From: UBA10329 sp964500205
GTDB lineage: Bacteria > Bacteroidota > Bacteroidia > UBA10329
Length of the DNA: 64,000 nt
Direction of reading: 5' to 3'
Assembly (NCBI GenBank): GCA_964500205.1
Contig: CAZCNS010000006.1
Coordinates: forward strand, 193,831-257,830
The stretch's first letter is position 1; the number at the start of each line of letters is the position of its first letter. The notes under the pieces are model-generated. The model was not told the DNA's origin. It saw only the letters and a program-made list of their open reading frames with translations, and did no database searches. Position numbers and translations under genes: made by a program. Positions 1 to 7,080 of the stretch are shown piece by piece.

Positions 1-450
1 ACTGTTGAGGCGGTTGCCGAGCCTGCTATCGAGGAGGAGTCCCGCAAGGCTTTCGTGTCACACGTTCCTGAAGGCTACCTCAAGCGTGGCCGCGGTGCGG
101 TGCGCAGAAAGGAGCGCAAGTCCAAGTGGGCCACGTACATCACCAATGTGCTCCGTTCTAACAACGATCTGATGACGGCTGGTGAGATTGTGGGTCATGC
201 GTTGCGCAGATCGACCTATCAGGAAATGGGTGAGGGCACTGTGCGCGGTGGTATAGCAGCCAGCCTCAACCGGATGGCCAATGAGCACTACCGCCTACGT
301 ACGCTTCGCGTAGAAGGCCACCGTGGTCGTTACTACGGTCTCACAGGCTGGTTTGAGAAGGACGGTTCGTTGAAAGAGGATTTCGGAAAGCGTTTCGGGA
401 AGCTCGACATCACCATCGTTGAGACCAACGCTGACGACAGCGAGGATTGA
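1..450 (+). CDS. Unrecognised protein, 5' end outside window
   Basis: The reading frame is open from the first base of the window to TGA at 448-450, so the true start probably lies upstream. An internal GTG at 55 is possible but the frame before it reads as an acidic, protein-like stretch. The visible 149 residues have an acidic start, a basic segment (KRGRGAVRRKERKSK) and a middle part whose pattern (NDLMTAGEIV, then a basic turn and RGRYYGLTGWF) resembles a small winged-helix DNA-binding fold. That is inference only. I do not recognise the family. The next gene converges on it with only 9 bases between the stops. Confidence 0.6.
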   Translation, partial: TVEAVAEPAIEEESRKAFVSHVPEGYLKRGRGAVRRKERKSKWATYITNVLRSNNDLMTAGEIVGHALRRSTYQEMGEGTVRGGIAASLNRMANEHYRLRTLRVEGHRGRYYGLTGWFEKDGSLKEDFGKRFGKLDITIVETNADDSED

Positions 451-459
451 TCCTTCAAT

Positions 460-2160
460 TCACTGCTCTGGCGTCCTGAGCAGTCTGAAATGTTCATCCC
501 GATAGACCTCGCCCCACGGCAGGTCTGTCGGGATTTTCATTTCCAACGGAAAGATAATGGAGGTGATCGCGAGATCGCGTCTCAGCAGCGGCCATGTCTC
601 CTTTGTGAGTCCCTCTGTATAGAACGCACGGACGAGGTGCTGCCTTTCCAGTAGTCTTGGCAGGTGCAGCCCGTAGACAAGGTGGTCGTCCGCTACCACG
701 GCCACCGAGGCGTTCATCCGTAGAGATGCGAGACCGGTAGGCATCAGCACGAGCTCATTGTGCATGGCATGGTTTCGCAGAAAATCGGTCACACCCTGCT
801 CTGGCCGTTCTGCCCTGAATCGCCTTTCCATCGCGTGACCGAGCACTCCAGAGGCAACAGTCCCAAGTATCGTGATGGCCGCGAGCGCGCCTGCCAGTGC
901 GCCATGACGCATTTTGTTCCAACGGAGAAAACTAACAGCGACCGCTGCCCCGAGCCCGATGAGGGTCTTCCAACGCCATTCGGTGATGAACCGCTCGTCA
1001 TCAAAGCCAAAGACCCTGAACCAAGCGAACGAGAACAGCAGCACGCAGCCTGCCAGCAGCATACCGTAGGTCCGTCCGTTACTCTGTGGGTCGTGATCAG
1101 GATGAATAAGTCTGCCCGCAAGGGCCAGTACAGCAACAGGCACGAGCACCACCGACACACGCCAAGGTGTGAGACTGAGCAATGTCTGACTCTCCAATGC
1201 GAACGCGAGCCCGCCCATTAGCCCGAAGAAGACCGTGAGCGCGAGCAGCAGGTTGCCCAACGGGGTGCGGGACCATAGTACAATGGCGAAAAGCACCGCA
1301 CAGCATTGGAGCACGGTACGCAGGTCGAGCCACAGGGACGGGTCAAGATGGATATTGCCCACTGCTGTCTGTTGCACGGCCTCGGTGAGAGCTGTGGCCT
1401 GCTCATCGGTATGCGGCAGGAAAAAGGTGGCGACATACAGCAGTTGTGGCATGACGATGAGCACGCTCAGACCGGCCCACACGATATAGTCGCTCATCCG
1501 AACACGCCTGCGGGAGATGAAGAGCAGCAGATAGACCAGTCCCATGCCAGCACCGACAAACATGTAGTTGGCATGGATGATGGCCGCTGCCGCCAGCGAT
1601 AGGAACACACCAGCAGGTTGCTGCCTGAGGAAATGATGGACGGAAAGCAGCAGGAACACCCCCGCAGTGCTGGGTTGCAGATAGCCATGAAGCACGGCCT
1701 GACCTGCGATGCCCGAGTCCCAGATGCCAAGCAGGTCGATGCCCACAAGCTCCCTCAGCAGCCCTGACCAGATGCCTCCTGAGTTCAACAGCAGGAAGAG
1801 GGCTGAGAACACTGCCAGTTTCAGCGGTCTTCCATAAAGGTCGAAAAGATGATGGGCTATGCCGAACAGAGCGAAGGAGAACACCGCACACACCGACCAG
1901 TAGATGATGTGGAACAACCAAAGTTGCCCTGAACCCGCAACCAGCATCACCAGCAGCGAGAAGAGCGGGTAGGGGTCCGTCTGGACAAGGAGCGGGTCGT
2001 GCGGGAGGCTGCCGATGCCGGCCTTGGCCATTCCCCAGAGGAAATATACATTCTGATTGGCGGAGAATAGCTGTTGAAACGGCTGGCACAACATCAAAAG
2101 CCCACCTATTATGGTATGGAAGGCGAGCTGCTGAGTCGTGTTGGCAATGCTGATGCGCAT
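460..2160 (-). CDS. Multipass inner-membrane protein, function unknown
   Basis: About 566 residues from the ATG at 2160; an earlier ATG at 2178 is possible. The longer frame to 2280 would run into the divergent ABC-F gene and reads as non-protein-like. Ten or more hydrophobic segments span residues 15-500. They are followed by a soluble C-terminal domain of about 90 residues ending in charged sequence. The conserved-looking N-terminal loop, with NQNVYFLWG then a PLLVQTDPYPLFS stretch, resembles bacterial polytopic families of unknown function (DUF6798-like) and, distantly, membrane glycosyltransferases. No catalytic motif could be assigned. It is divergent from the ABC-F gene with 68 bases between the starts. 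Confidence 0.7.
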   Translation of the reverse strand: MRISIANTTQQLAFHTIIGGLLMLCQPFQQLFSANQNVYFLWGMAKAGIGSLPHDPLLVQTDPYPLFSLLVMLVAGSGQLWLFHIIYWSVCAVFSFALFGIAHHLFDLYGRPLKLAVFSALFLLLNSGGIWSGLLRELVGIDLLGIWDSGIAGQAVLHGYLQPSTAGVFLLLSVHHFLRQQPAGVFLSLAAAAIIHANYMFVGAGMGLVYLLLFISRRRVRMSDYIVWAGLSVLIVMPQLLYVATFFLPHTDEQATALTEAVQQTAVGNIHLDPSLWLDLRTVLQCCAVLFAIVLWSRTPLGNLLLALTVFFGLMGGLAFALESQTLLSLTPWRVSVVLVPVAVLALAGRLIHPDHDPQSNGRTYGMLLAGCVLLFSFAWFRVFGFDDERFITEWRWKTLIGLGAAVAVSFLRWNKMRHGALAGALAAITILGTVASGVLGHAMERRFRAERPEQGVTDFLRNHAMHNELVLMPTGLASLRMNASVAVVADDHLVYGLHLPRLLERQHLVRAFYTEGLTKETWPLLRRDLAITSIIFPLEMKIPTDLPWGEVYRDEHFRLLRTPEQ

Positions 2161-2228
2161 GACGGGTAAACATAGCATGGGAAACGCTTTCCGTTCCGTC
2201 CTTTGCGCCCCCAAATTCAGACACTGCC

Positions 2229-4088
2229 TTGAATTACCTTTCAGTAGAGAACATCTCCCGGTCTTATGGAGCACGCACACTGTTCCGCGATGCGACCTTC
2301 GGTATTGACCGTGGGCAGAAAATGGCGTTCATTGCCAAGAACGGAACAGGCAAGACCTCGCTCCTGCGCATCCTTGCGGGTATTGAGCTGCCGGAGACGG
2401 GGCAGGTGGTGTTCCGCAGCGGCATTCAGGTAGGCTACCTGGAGCAGGAGCCCGATCTCAACCCCGAGCATTCGGTGCAGCGGGCAGTGTTCGACCCCAC
2501 CAACACCGTGATGCTGGCCGTGCGCGAATACGAGGAGGCCACCGCTCATGCCGAGGACACTGCACGGTTCCAGGCCGCATTCGACCGCATGGACGCCCTC
2601 CAGGCTTGGGATGTGGAGGCCCGGGTGAAGGAGGTGCTCGGCAAGTTGAGCATCACCGACCTCGACCAGTCGGTCGCCACGCTTTCGGGCGGGCAGCGCA
2701 AGCGGGTCGCCATGGCCAAGATGCTCATTGACCAGCCGGATATCCTCATTCTGGACGAGCCGACCAACCACCTCGACATCGAGATGATCGAGTGGCTGGA
2801 GGGTTTCCTTTCTGCACCGGAGCGTACGATCCTGATGGTCACGCACGACCGCGTCTTCCTCGACCGCGTCTGCGACACCATCATCGAGCTGGACGGGGGC
2901 GTGCTGCACCGCCACAAGGGCAATTACAGCGATTTTCTGGAGAGCAAGGCCCATCGGTCCGAGGTGCTCGAGGCCAACGTGGACAAGGCCCGCAACCTCT
3001 ACCGCAAGGAGCTCGACTGGATGCGAAGGATGCCCAAGGCTCGGGGAACAAAGGCCAAGTACAGGCAGGATGCTTTCTTCGAGACCGAGAAGGTGGCCAA
3101 GACCAACCTGAAACAGGATGAGCTGACACTGGAGGTCAACACCACCCGCATGGGCAGCAAGGTGCTGGAGCTGTACAGGTTGCGCAAGGCTTATGGCGAC
3201 AAGTTGCTGATCGATGGTTTCGACTACAAGTTCCAGCGAAGTGGTCGCGTGGGTATCGTGGGGCGCAACGGTACAGGCAAATCGACCCTGCTGAAGCTCA
3301 TCCTCGGCCAGTTGGAACCAGATAGCGGCAAGGCGGTGGTGGGCGAGACCGTCCAGTTCGGCTACTACGGGCAGGACGGCCTGCAGGGCGCGGACGACAA
3401 GCGCGTCATCGAGGTCATCAGCGACATAGCCGACCACATCCCATTGAAAAAGGGCAAGACCATCTCTGCCGCGCAGATGCTCGAGCGGTTCCTCTTTCCC
3501 CGCGACCAGCACTATCAGTATGTATATAAGCTGAGCGGTGGCGAGCGCAAACGGCTCTACCTGCTCACGGTGCTGATGGCCAACCCCAACTTCCTCATAC
3601 TGGACGAACCCACCAACGACCTCGACATCCTCACCCTCAATGTGCTCGAGGATTTCCTCATGGAGTTCGAGGGATGCCTGCTCATCGTGACCCACGACCG
3701 GCATTTCATGAATAAGCTGGTGGACCATCTGCTGGTATTCGAGGGCGATGGGCGCATCAGCGTTTTCGTGGGGAATTATGATGCTTTCGTCCCGCACAAG
3801 AAGCAGCAGGACGCTGATGCCAAGACCGCTCTCCAGGCCAAGAAGGCCAATGCGGTCATCTCTCAGGCATCGCGAGGCAAGATGGGCTTCAACGAGAAGA
3901 GGGAGTTCGAGCAGTTGGGCACGGACATCGAGCAGCTGAGCGAGCGCAAGGCCGCCATCGAGGCCCAGTTGGAATCACTGGTGGACGACCACGACCGCAT
4001 CATCGCCCTCAGCGCGGAGTTCGAGCAGGTCAAGGAGCAACTCGACACCAAGGAACTCCGCTGGCTCGAACTCTCCGAGTTGGAGTAG
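2229..4088 (+). CDS. ABC-F family ATPase (Uup-like)
   Basis: 619 residues starting at TTG (2229). It is a tandem-ABC soluble protein without membrane segments. Walker A motifs are at about residues 36-44 (AKNGTGKTS) and 345-353 (GRNGTGKS). Signature motifs are LSGGQRKR (about 152) and LSGGERKR (about 435), and Walker B motifs are LDEPTNHLD and LDEPTNDLD. The basic inter-domain linker with KARGTKAKYRQ is typical of ABC-F proteins, and the last 80 residues form a charged coiled coil as in Uup. ABC-F proteins act on ribosomes or, for Uup, on branched DNA and ribosome assembly; the exact role here is not known. The last 47 bases of this gene are duplicated at 4820-4868 behind a toxin-antitoxin module. 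Confidence 0.93.
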   Translation: MNYLSVENISRSYGARTLFRDATFGIDRGQKMAFIAKNGTGKTSLLRILAGIELPETGQVVFRSGIQVGYLEQEPDLNPEHSVQRAVFDPTNTVMLAVREYEEATAHAEDTARFQAAFDRMDALQAWDVEARVKEVLGKLSITDLDQSVATLSGGQRKRVAMAKMLIDQPDILILDEPTNHLDIEMIEWLEGFLSAPERTILMVTHDRVFLDRVCDTIIELDGGVLHRHKGNYSDFLESKAHRSEVLEANVDKARNLYRKELDWMRRMPKARGTKAKYRQDAFFETEKVAKTNLKQDELTLEVNTTRMGSKVLELYRLRKAYGDKLLIDGFDYKFQRSGRVGIVGRNGTGKSTLLKLILGQLEPDSGKAVVGETVQFGYYGQDGLQGADDKRVIEVISDIADHIPLKKGKTISAAQMLERFLFPRDQHYQYVYKLSGGERKRLYLLTVLMANPNFLILDEPTNDLDILTLNVLEDFLMEFEGCLLIVTHDRHFMNKLVDHLLVFEGDGRISVFVGNYDAFVPHKKQQDADAKTALQAKKANAVISQASRGKMGFNEKREFEQLGTDIEQLSERKAAIEAQLESLVDDHDRIIALSAEFEQVKEQLDTKELRWLELSELE

Positions 4089-4090
4089 GG
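4042..4090 (+). repeat. Direct repeat copy 1: 3' end of ABC-F gene
   Basis: These 49 bases, covering the last 15 codons and stop of the ABC-F gene, recur at 4820-4868 with a single mismatch (the seventh base, c versus a). The 42 bases after the mismatch are identical. The two copies flank the toxin-antitoxin module like attachment-site halves. Confidence 0.95.
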
Positions 4091-4200
4091 CAGTATTGTT
4101 CTTTAGGACTCCGCCTGCTTGCAGGAAAATGATGGCAGGAGATCACCCTGAATGCGGCAAGGGCAGGAGGTGGTTGCGCTTGAGGCGATACAGTGGGATG

Positions 4201-4500
4201 CTATTCGGCTATCCTGCTTTTCAAGTCCATCATGTCGTGTAGAATCCTTGTGATCTCAACAGGTCGGTCTTTGAGCCTCCGGTAAAAGATGATATGGCGG
4301 TTGCACCTGATGCCTAACAGATTGCCAGCTATTCCATCGTAGTTACGTCCTAAGCCGGGGTTGTTGGCGATGTCATGACAACAGGCAAGCAACATACGGT
4401 AGTATCTGTCTGCCTGAGCTTCCGACCATTCGTTGGCTGTGTATTCCCAAATGTTGCTCAAGTCCTCAACGGCCTTGTTGGTCAGCACGAACTCAGCCAT
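4201..4500 (-). CDS. ParE/RelE-superfamily toxin
   Basis: 99 residues starting at ATG 4500. The pattern fits the small RelE/ParE toxin fold: an N-terminal strand (AEFVLTNKAVEDL), helices with WEYTANEWSEAQADRYYR, a central GLGRNYDGI segment, a strand (LLGIRCNRHIIFYRR) and the C-terminal EITRILHDMMDL typical of ParE, where R-I-L-H-x-x-M-D is a family hallmark. ParE toxins usually poison DNA gyrase; RelE relatives cut mRNA on the ribosome. The start overlaps the antitoxin stop by 8 bases, indicating translational coupling. The pair sits between two copies of the ABC-F gene end. Confidence 0.9.
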   Translation of the reverse strand: MAEFVLTNKAVEDLSNIWEYTANEWSEAQADRYYRMLLACCHDIANNPGLGRNYDGIAGNLLGIRCNRHIIFYRRLKDRPVEITRILHDMMDLKSRIAE

Positions 4501-4744
4501 TCGCCCTTCTTTTGGCTTTCAGAGCATCAAGGTTCTGCTCAGGGTCGAAATCCTGAGCAATTCCGCTGTTTATTCCATCTTGAATAGCCTTTCTAAGAGC
4601 TAAGACTTTCGATTCCTCGTCTTCCAGAAGTCGCAGTCCCGCCCGGATCACATCACTGGCGTCACTGTATCGGCCAGCGCTGATCTGGTTTTTCACGAAT
4701 TGGTCAAAGTGATTTCCGAGCGAGATCGAGTTGTTCTTACTCAT
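4493..4744 (-). CDS. ParD-like antitoxin
   Basis: 83 residues from ATG at 4744. A longer in-frame extension to 4894 runs through the duplicated ABC-F end and is not protein-like, and a TAnnTTTG promoter box lies at 4767-4760, so the short start is chosen. The N-terminus (ISLGNHFDQFVKNQISAGRYSDASDVIRAGLRLLEDEE) matches the ribbon-helix-helix ParD/CopG antitoxin pattern. A charged C-terminal helix follows that would wrap the toxin. It is the first gene of a two-gene operon and probably represses its own promoter, as is known for ParD. Confidence 0.9.
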   Translation of the reverse strand: MSKNNSISLGNHFDQFVKNQISAGRYSDASDVIRAGLRLLEDEESKVLALRKAIQDGINSGIAQDFDPEQNLDALKAKRRANG

Positions 4745-4759
4745 TTCCTCATTTTTCTT

Positions 4760-4791
4760 CAAAAGTACCGGATTCTGGAAATGGTACGTAC
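4760..4791 (-). promoter_or_regulatory. Promoter and possible operator of the TA module
   Basis: On the minus strand TACTTTTG (4767-4760) fits the Bacteroidota -7 box TAnnTTTG, 15 bases ahead of the antitoxin ATG. The perfect 8-bp palindrome GTACGTAC lies at 4784-4791, about where the -33 region would be. It is a candidate site for a ribbon-helix-helix repressor (inference). Confidence 0.55.
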
Positions 4792-4819
4792 GATTTGAAC
4801 GGCAATTGGTCCTCAGTAT

Positions 4820-4868
4820 TCGACAACAAGGAACTCCGCTGGCTCGAACTCTCCGAGTTGGAGTAGGG
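4820..4868 (+). repeat. Direct repeat copy 2: displaced ABC-F gene end
   Basis: Second copy of the 49-bp sequence at 4042-4090 (48 of 49 identical, including the stop codon). It is detached from any coding frame here. The unit from one copy to the next is 778 bp. Confidence 0.95.
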
Positions 4869-4903
4869 GACGCCAGCGTCTCCGGCTGCAACACCCGCCT
4901 ATG

Positions 4904-4933
4904 AAAAGGGCCGCCCCGCTATCGGGACGGCCC
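4904..4933 (-). terminator. Rho-independent terminator
   Basis: Imperfect GC-rich inverted repeat GGGCCGCCCC / GGGACGGCCC at 4908-4933 with a 6-base loop. On the minus strand it is followed by TTTT (4907-4904). It lies 25 bases after the stop of the minus-strand gene 4958-5980. Confidence 0.75.
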
Positions 4934-4957
4934 CTGTTGCAATACGCTGCCACTTGC

Positions 4958-5980
4958 TCACGCGGGCATCAGCGAAAAGTTCTCATCCCCGAAGGTTTCA
5001 CCGGGGCCTATCAGCAGGTTGCGTTGCCCAGTGCCGTAACCGGCTATCGAAGCTTCTATAACGATCTCCTCTGCCTCAGACATTTCAGGAATGAGGATGG
5101 TGTAGAGGCCATTGGCATCAGTGGTGGTGCCCACGGACGGTCCACTGGGGCCATCGGCCAAGGTATATGCCCGCACCTCTGCGCCTCCTAAGGGCATGCC
5201 GTCTGCCGCAGATGTCACCAGGCCAGCGATGCGTGCATCAGTGGTAGGCCCGGGCTCACCAGAGTCTCCTCCATTGCCATTGCCCGTGATGAGGTCCAGC
5301 ACCTGCGTCACGGAGAACTGGAGCCGTACAGCAGCGTTGTCCCTGAATATCTCCTTGCCGTCATTGAATACCTTCACCAGCTCCGTGTACAGCGCATTGT
5401 TTGCCAGTATCTTGGCATCTGTCAGGTTTCGGCTGTCCTCCAGTGCCTGCACATACTCGTTGTATTTGTTCATGTAGGCCGTGCGGGCTGTGGCGTAGTT
5501 GTTCGCGAAGGCCGCTGGCATGCCCCCCGCTGTTAGTGTTGCCGCGTTCTCGTTCAGAAATGCCAGTCCACTCGATAGCACATGGTTCACCTTTTCCCAG
5601 TCTCGCCTCAGTGCCTCCGCATAATAGACCTGGCCGGCTGCCAGTCGCTTGTTCTCGTGCTCACTGACCGGAAAACTGTCCCTTATATAGGTTACCGAGA
5701 GCGATGACCACAGCCGCAGCGCGTCCACACTCAGGTCGTTCAGTTGCACACGTAGCGTCTTGTGTACCTCCCTGCGGCTCCATTCGTCCGGCATCAGCCG
5801 CACCGTCTCCAGCGTAGTCAGCGCGGTCACGCTCCGCTGCGCATCATAGTTCAGGCTGTGCGCCTCAAATGATGGAAGGTATTGATTGTAACTTGTCCAA
5901 CCTACCTGCACCAAGGTGTACAGGTCTTGTTGGCTGCAGCCATAGGCTGCCTGAGGGCGGGCACTCTTCATCGTTTTCAT
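4958..5980 (-). CDS. Helical protein with carboxypeptidase-regulatory-like C-terminal domain
   Basis: 340 residues. Residues 1-225 are rich in alpha-helix (Tyr, Leu, Ala, Asn), with no signal peptide or membrane segment that I can see. A Gly/Asn/Pro linker follows (about 232-248). The last 90 residues (ARIAGLVTSAADGMPLGGAEV ... DANGLYTILIP) match the carboxypeptidase regulatory-like beta-sandwich common in Bacteroidota surface proteins. The N-terminal domain is not recognised. Having a sandwich domain without an obvious signal is odd. It is monocistronic, with a terminator directly downstream. Confidence 0.75.
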   Translation of the reverse strand: MKTMKSARPQAAYGCSQQDLYTLVQVGWTSYNQYLPSFEAHSLNYDAQRSVTALTTLETVRLMPDEWSRREVHKTLRVQLNDLSVDALRLWSSLSVTYIRDSFPVSEHENKRLAAGQVYYAEALRRDWEKVNHVLSSGLAFLNENAATLTAGGMPAAFANNYATARTAYMNKYNEYVQALEDSRNLTDAKILANNALYTELVKVFNDGKEIFRDNAAVRLQFSVTQVLDLITGNGNGGDSGEPGPTTDARIAGLVTSAADGMPLGGAEVRAYTLADGPSGPSVGTTTDANGLYTILIPEMSEAEEIVIEASIAGYGTGQRNLLIGPGETFGDENFSLMPA

Positions 5981-6111
5981 GGCACTTTGCTTGAAAGGTT
6001 AGAAAAAGGTAGAGTGTCCTCATGCTGCTTTTAGAACTCCTTTCGCCCCGATTTATTTTCTGCCATCTCAAAAAAAATGTGAAAGCCCGTTTCCCAAGCC
6101 TTTCGCATTCC

Positions 6112-6354
6112 TCACGCCCCCCGGTGCTGCGCGTACAGCAGCGCACACACCTTGTCCATCGCCTTGAAGGCAGCAGCATCAAGGTCTGCGGACTGCGCCA
6201 TGCGGCTCAGGAGCCACACGGCATCATACAGCAGCTCATGGCTCGCACGCGCAATGCGCTCAATGGGCCGTATCTGGTAGCTCCCTTTGGCCGACTCAGA
6301 GACGATGGTCTCCTCCGTGGCGGGGTCTATCGCGAATAGCAAGGTGGTCTTCAT
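6112..6354 (-). CDS. Small hypothetical protein
   Basis: 80 residues from ATG at 6354. The longer open frame upstream is the shadow of the HNH gene (Ala/Arg-rich), so the short start is chosen. The sequence has a beta-like start (MKTTLLFAIDPATEETIVS) and two amphipathic helices (ELLYDAVWLLSRMAQS and AAFKAMDKVCALLYAQ). No known family is recognised. It starts 19 bases after the HNH gene stop on the same strand, so the two are probably cotranscribed. Confidence 0.6.
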   Translation of the reverse strand: MKTTLLFAIDPATEETIVSESAKGSYQIRPIERIARASHELLYDAVWLLSRMAQSADLDAAAFKAMDKVCALLYAQHRGA

Positions 6355-6373
6355 GAGTGGCGTTTTCAGTGGT

Positions 6374-6790
6374 CTAATGATGATGGCAGCGACCGTTGGC
6401 ATTGGTCGTCCTGTTCTTGCAGCGTGCGCCTTTCTTGGTGATGCCCGAGCACTGCCGCGCTGCACTGGCCGGCTGCGTGGATGTGCCGGACGAACCCTTG
6501 TCGCAGCAGTTCGTGCCCACCACCTTGCGGTGTACCTTGCAGGTGCAGCTGTTGCTCTTGCTGCGGTTGCAGGTCCTGCACAGCAGTTGGATGTTGCTGC
6601 GGTCGTTCGAGCCCCCGCACGAGAAGGGCGTGATGTGGTCAAACTCCAGGTTGGCTCCGCTGCCGCAGCACTGGCATTGGCCGCCATCGCGGGCAAACAC
6701 CACCTTCTTGGTGGCCTCCGACACGTAGCGGCTCTGCGCATAGCCGCTCATGCCCAGCAGCAGCAACAGCAGTACAAGCAGTTTTCTCAT
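6374..6790 (-). CDS. Exported HNH endonuclease
   Basis: 138 residues from ATG at 6790. The N-terminal 19 residues are a clear signal peptide (MRKLLVLLLLLLG core, ending in AQS). A compact HNH domain follows: ARDGGQCQCCGS (zinc Cys pair), FDHITPFSCGGSNDRSNIQLLC (the HNH D-H and N positions) and CRTCNRSK. The C-terminal tail has QCSGITKKGARCKNRT ending in C-H-H-H, a small Cys/His motif seen at the ends of other bacterial nucleases. The HNH fold cuts DNA; export suggests action in the periplasm or outside (inference). The start overlaps the stop of an upstream open stretch by ATGA. Confidence 0.85.
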   Translation of the reverse strand: MRKLLVLLLLLLGMSGYAQSRYVSEATKKVVFARDGGQCQCCGSGANLEFDHITPFSCGGSNDRSNIQLLCRTCNRSKSNSCTCKVHRKVVGTNCCDKGSSGTSTQPASAARQCSGITKKGARCKNRTTNANGRCHHH

Positions 6791-6993
6791 GGTTGTGCTT
6801 TCTGTTTTCGGTAGTGTACCGTGGCAAATGGCCCGCCATGGCGAGGCCAAAATACGAACCGACCGAAGGAGACTGTCCCGATTTTATCGAAGCGGTTTCC
6901 CTTGGCCTTGAGTTGCTGCACCCATGGCTCAAACTGCGCCTCGGTTAGAACGAAGTGAAATTCCGATGCTTCAGGACATCCCTTCCTATATGG
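6787..6993 (-). pseudogene. Possible 5'-truncated gene remnant upstream of HNH gene
   Basis: In the minus strand a frame with no stop reads protein-like for about 65 codons: PYRKGCPEASEFHFV, then LTEAQFEPWVQQLKAKG and FDKIGTVSFGRFVFW, ending in TGA at 6789-6787. That TGA overlaps the HNH start codon. There is no ATG in frame. Further upstream the frame becomes Pro/Thr-rich and looks non-coding until the TAA near 7074. It may be the 3' end of a gene truncated when the restriction island was inserted, or an intact short gene with a rare start. The family is unknown. Confidence 0.4.
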
Positions 6994-7080
6994 TGAGGCG
7001 GTCGGGGCCGAAACGGTGGGTGTCGTTGGGTGGGGGGTTGGGCATGGGGTCAGTATAATGTGTCCCGATGGTGGTTAGCA

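Noticed and set aside
2241..3797. 518-codon open frame on the minus strand
   Set aside because: Fully antisense to the ABC-F gene; the translated text is Val/His/Leu/Glu-rich as expected from a mirrored GC-rich gene.
4745..4894. Longer N-terminal extension of the antitoxin frame
   Set aside because: It translates the duplicated ABC-F end backwards and lies upstream of a good promoter box; the short start fits ParD length.
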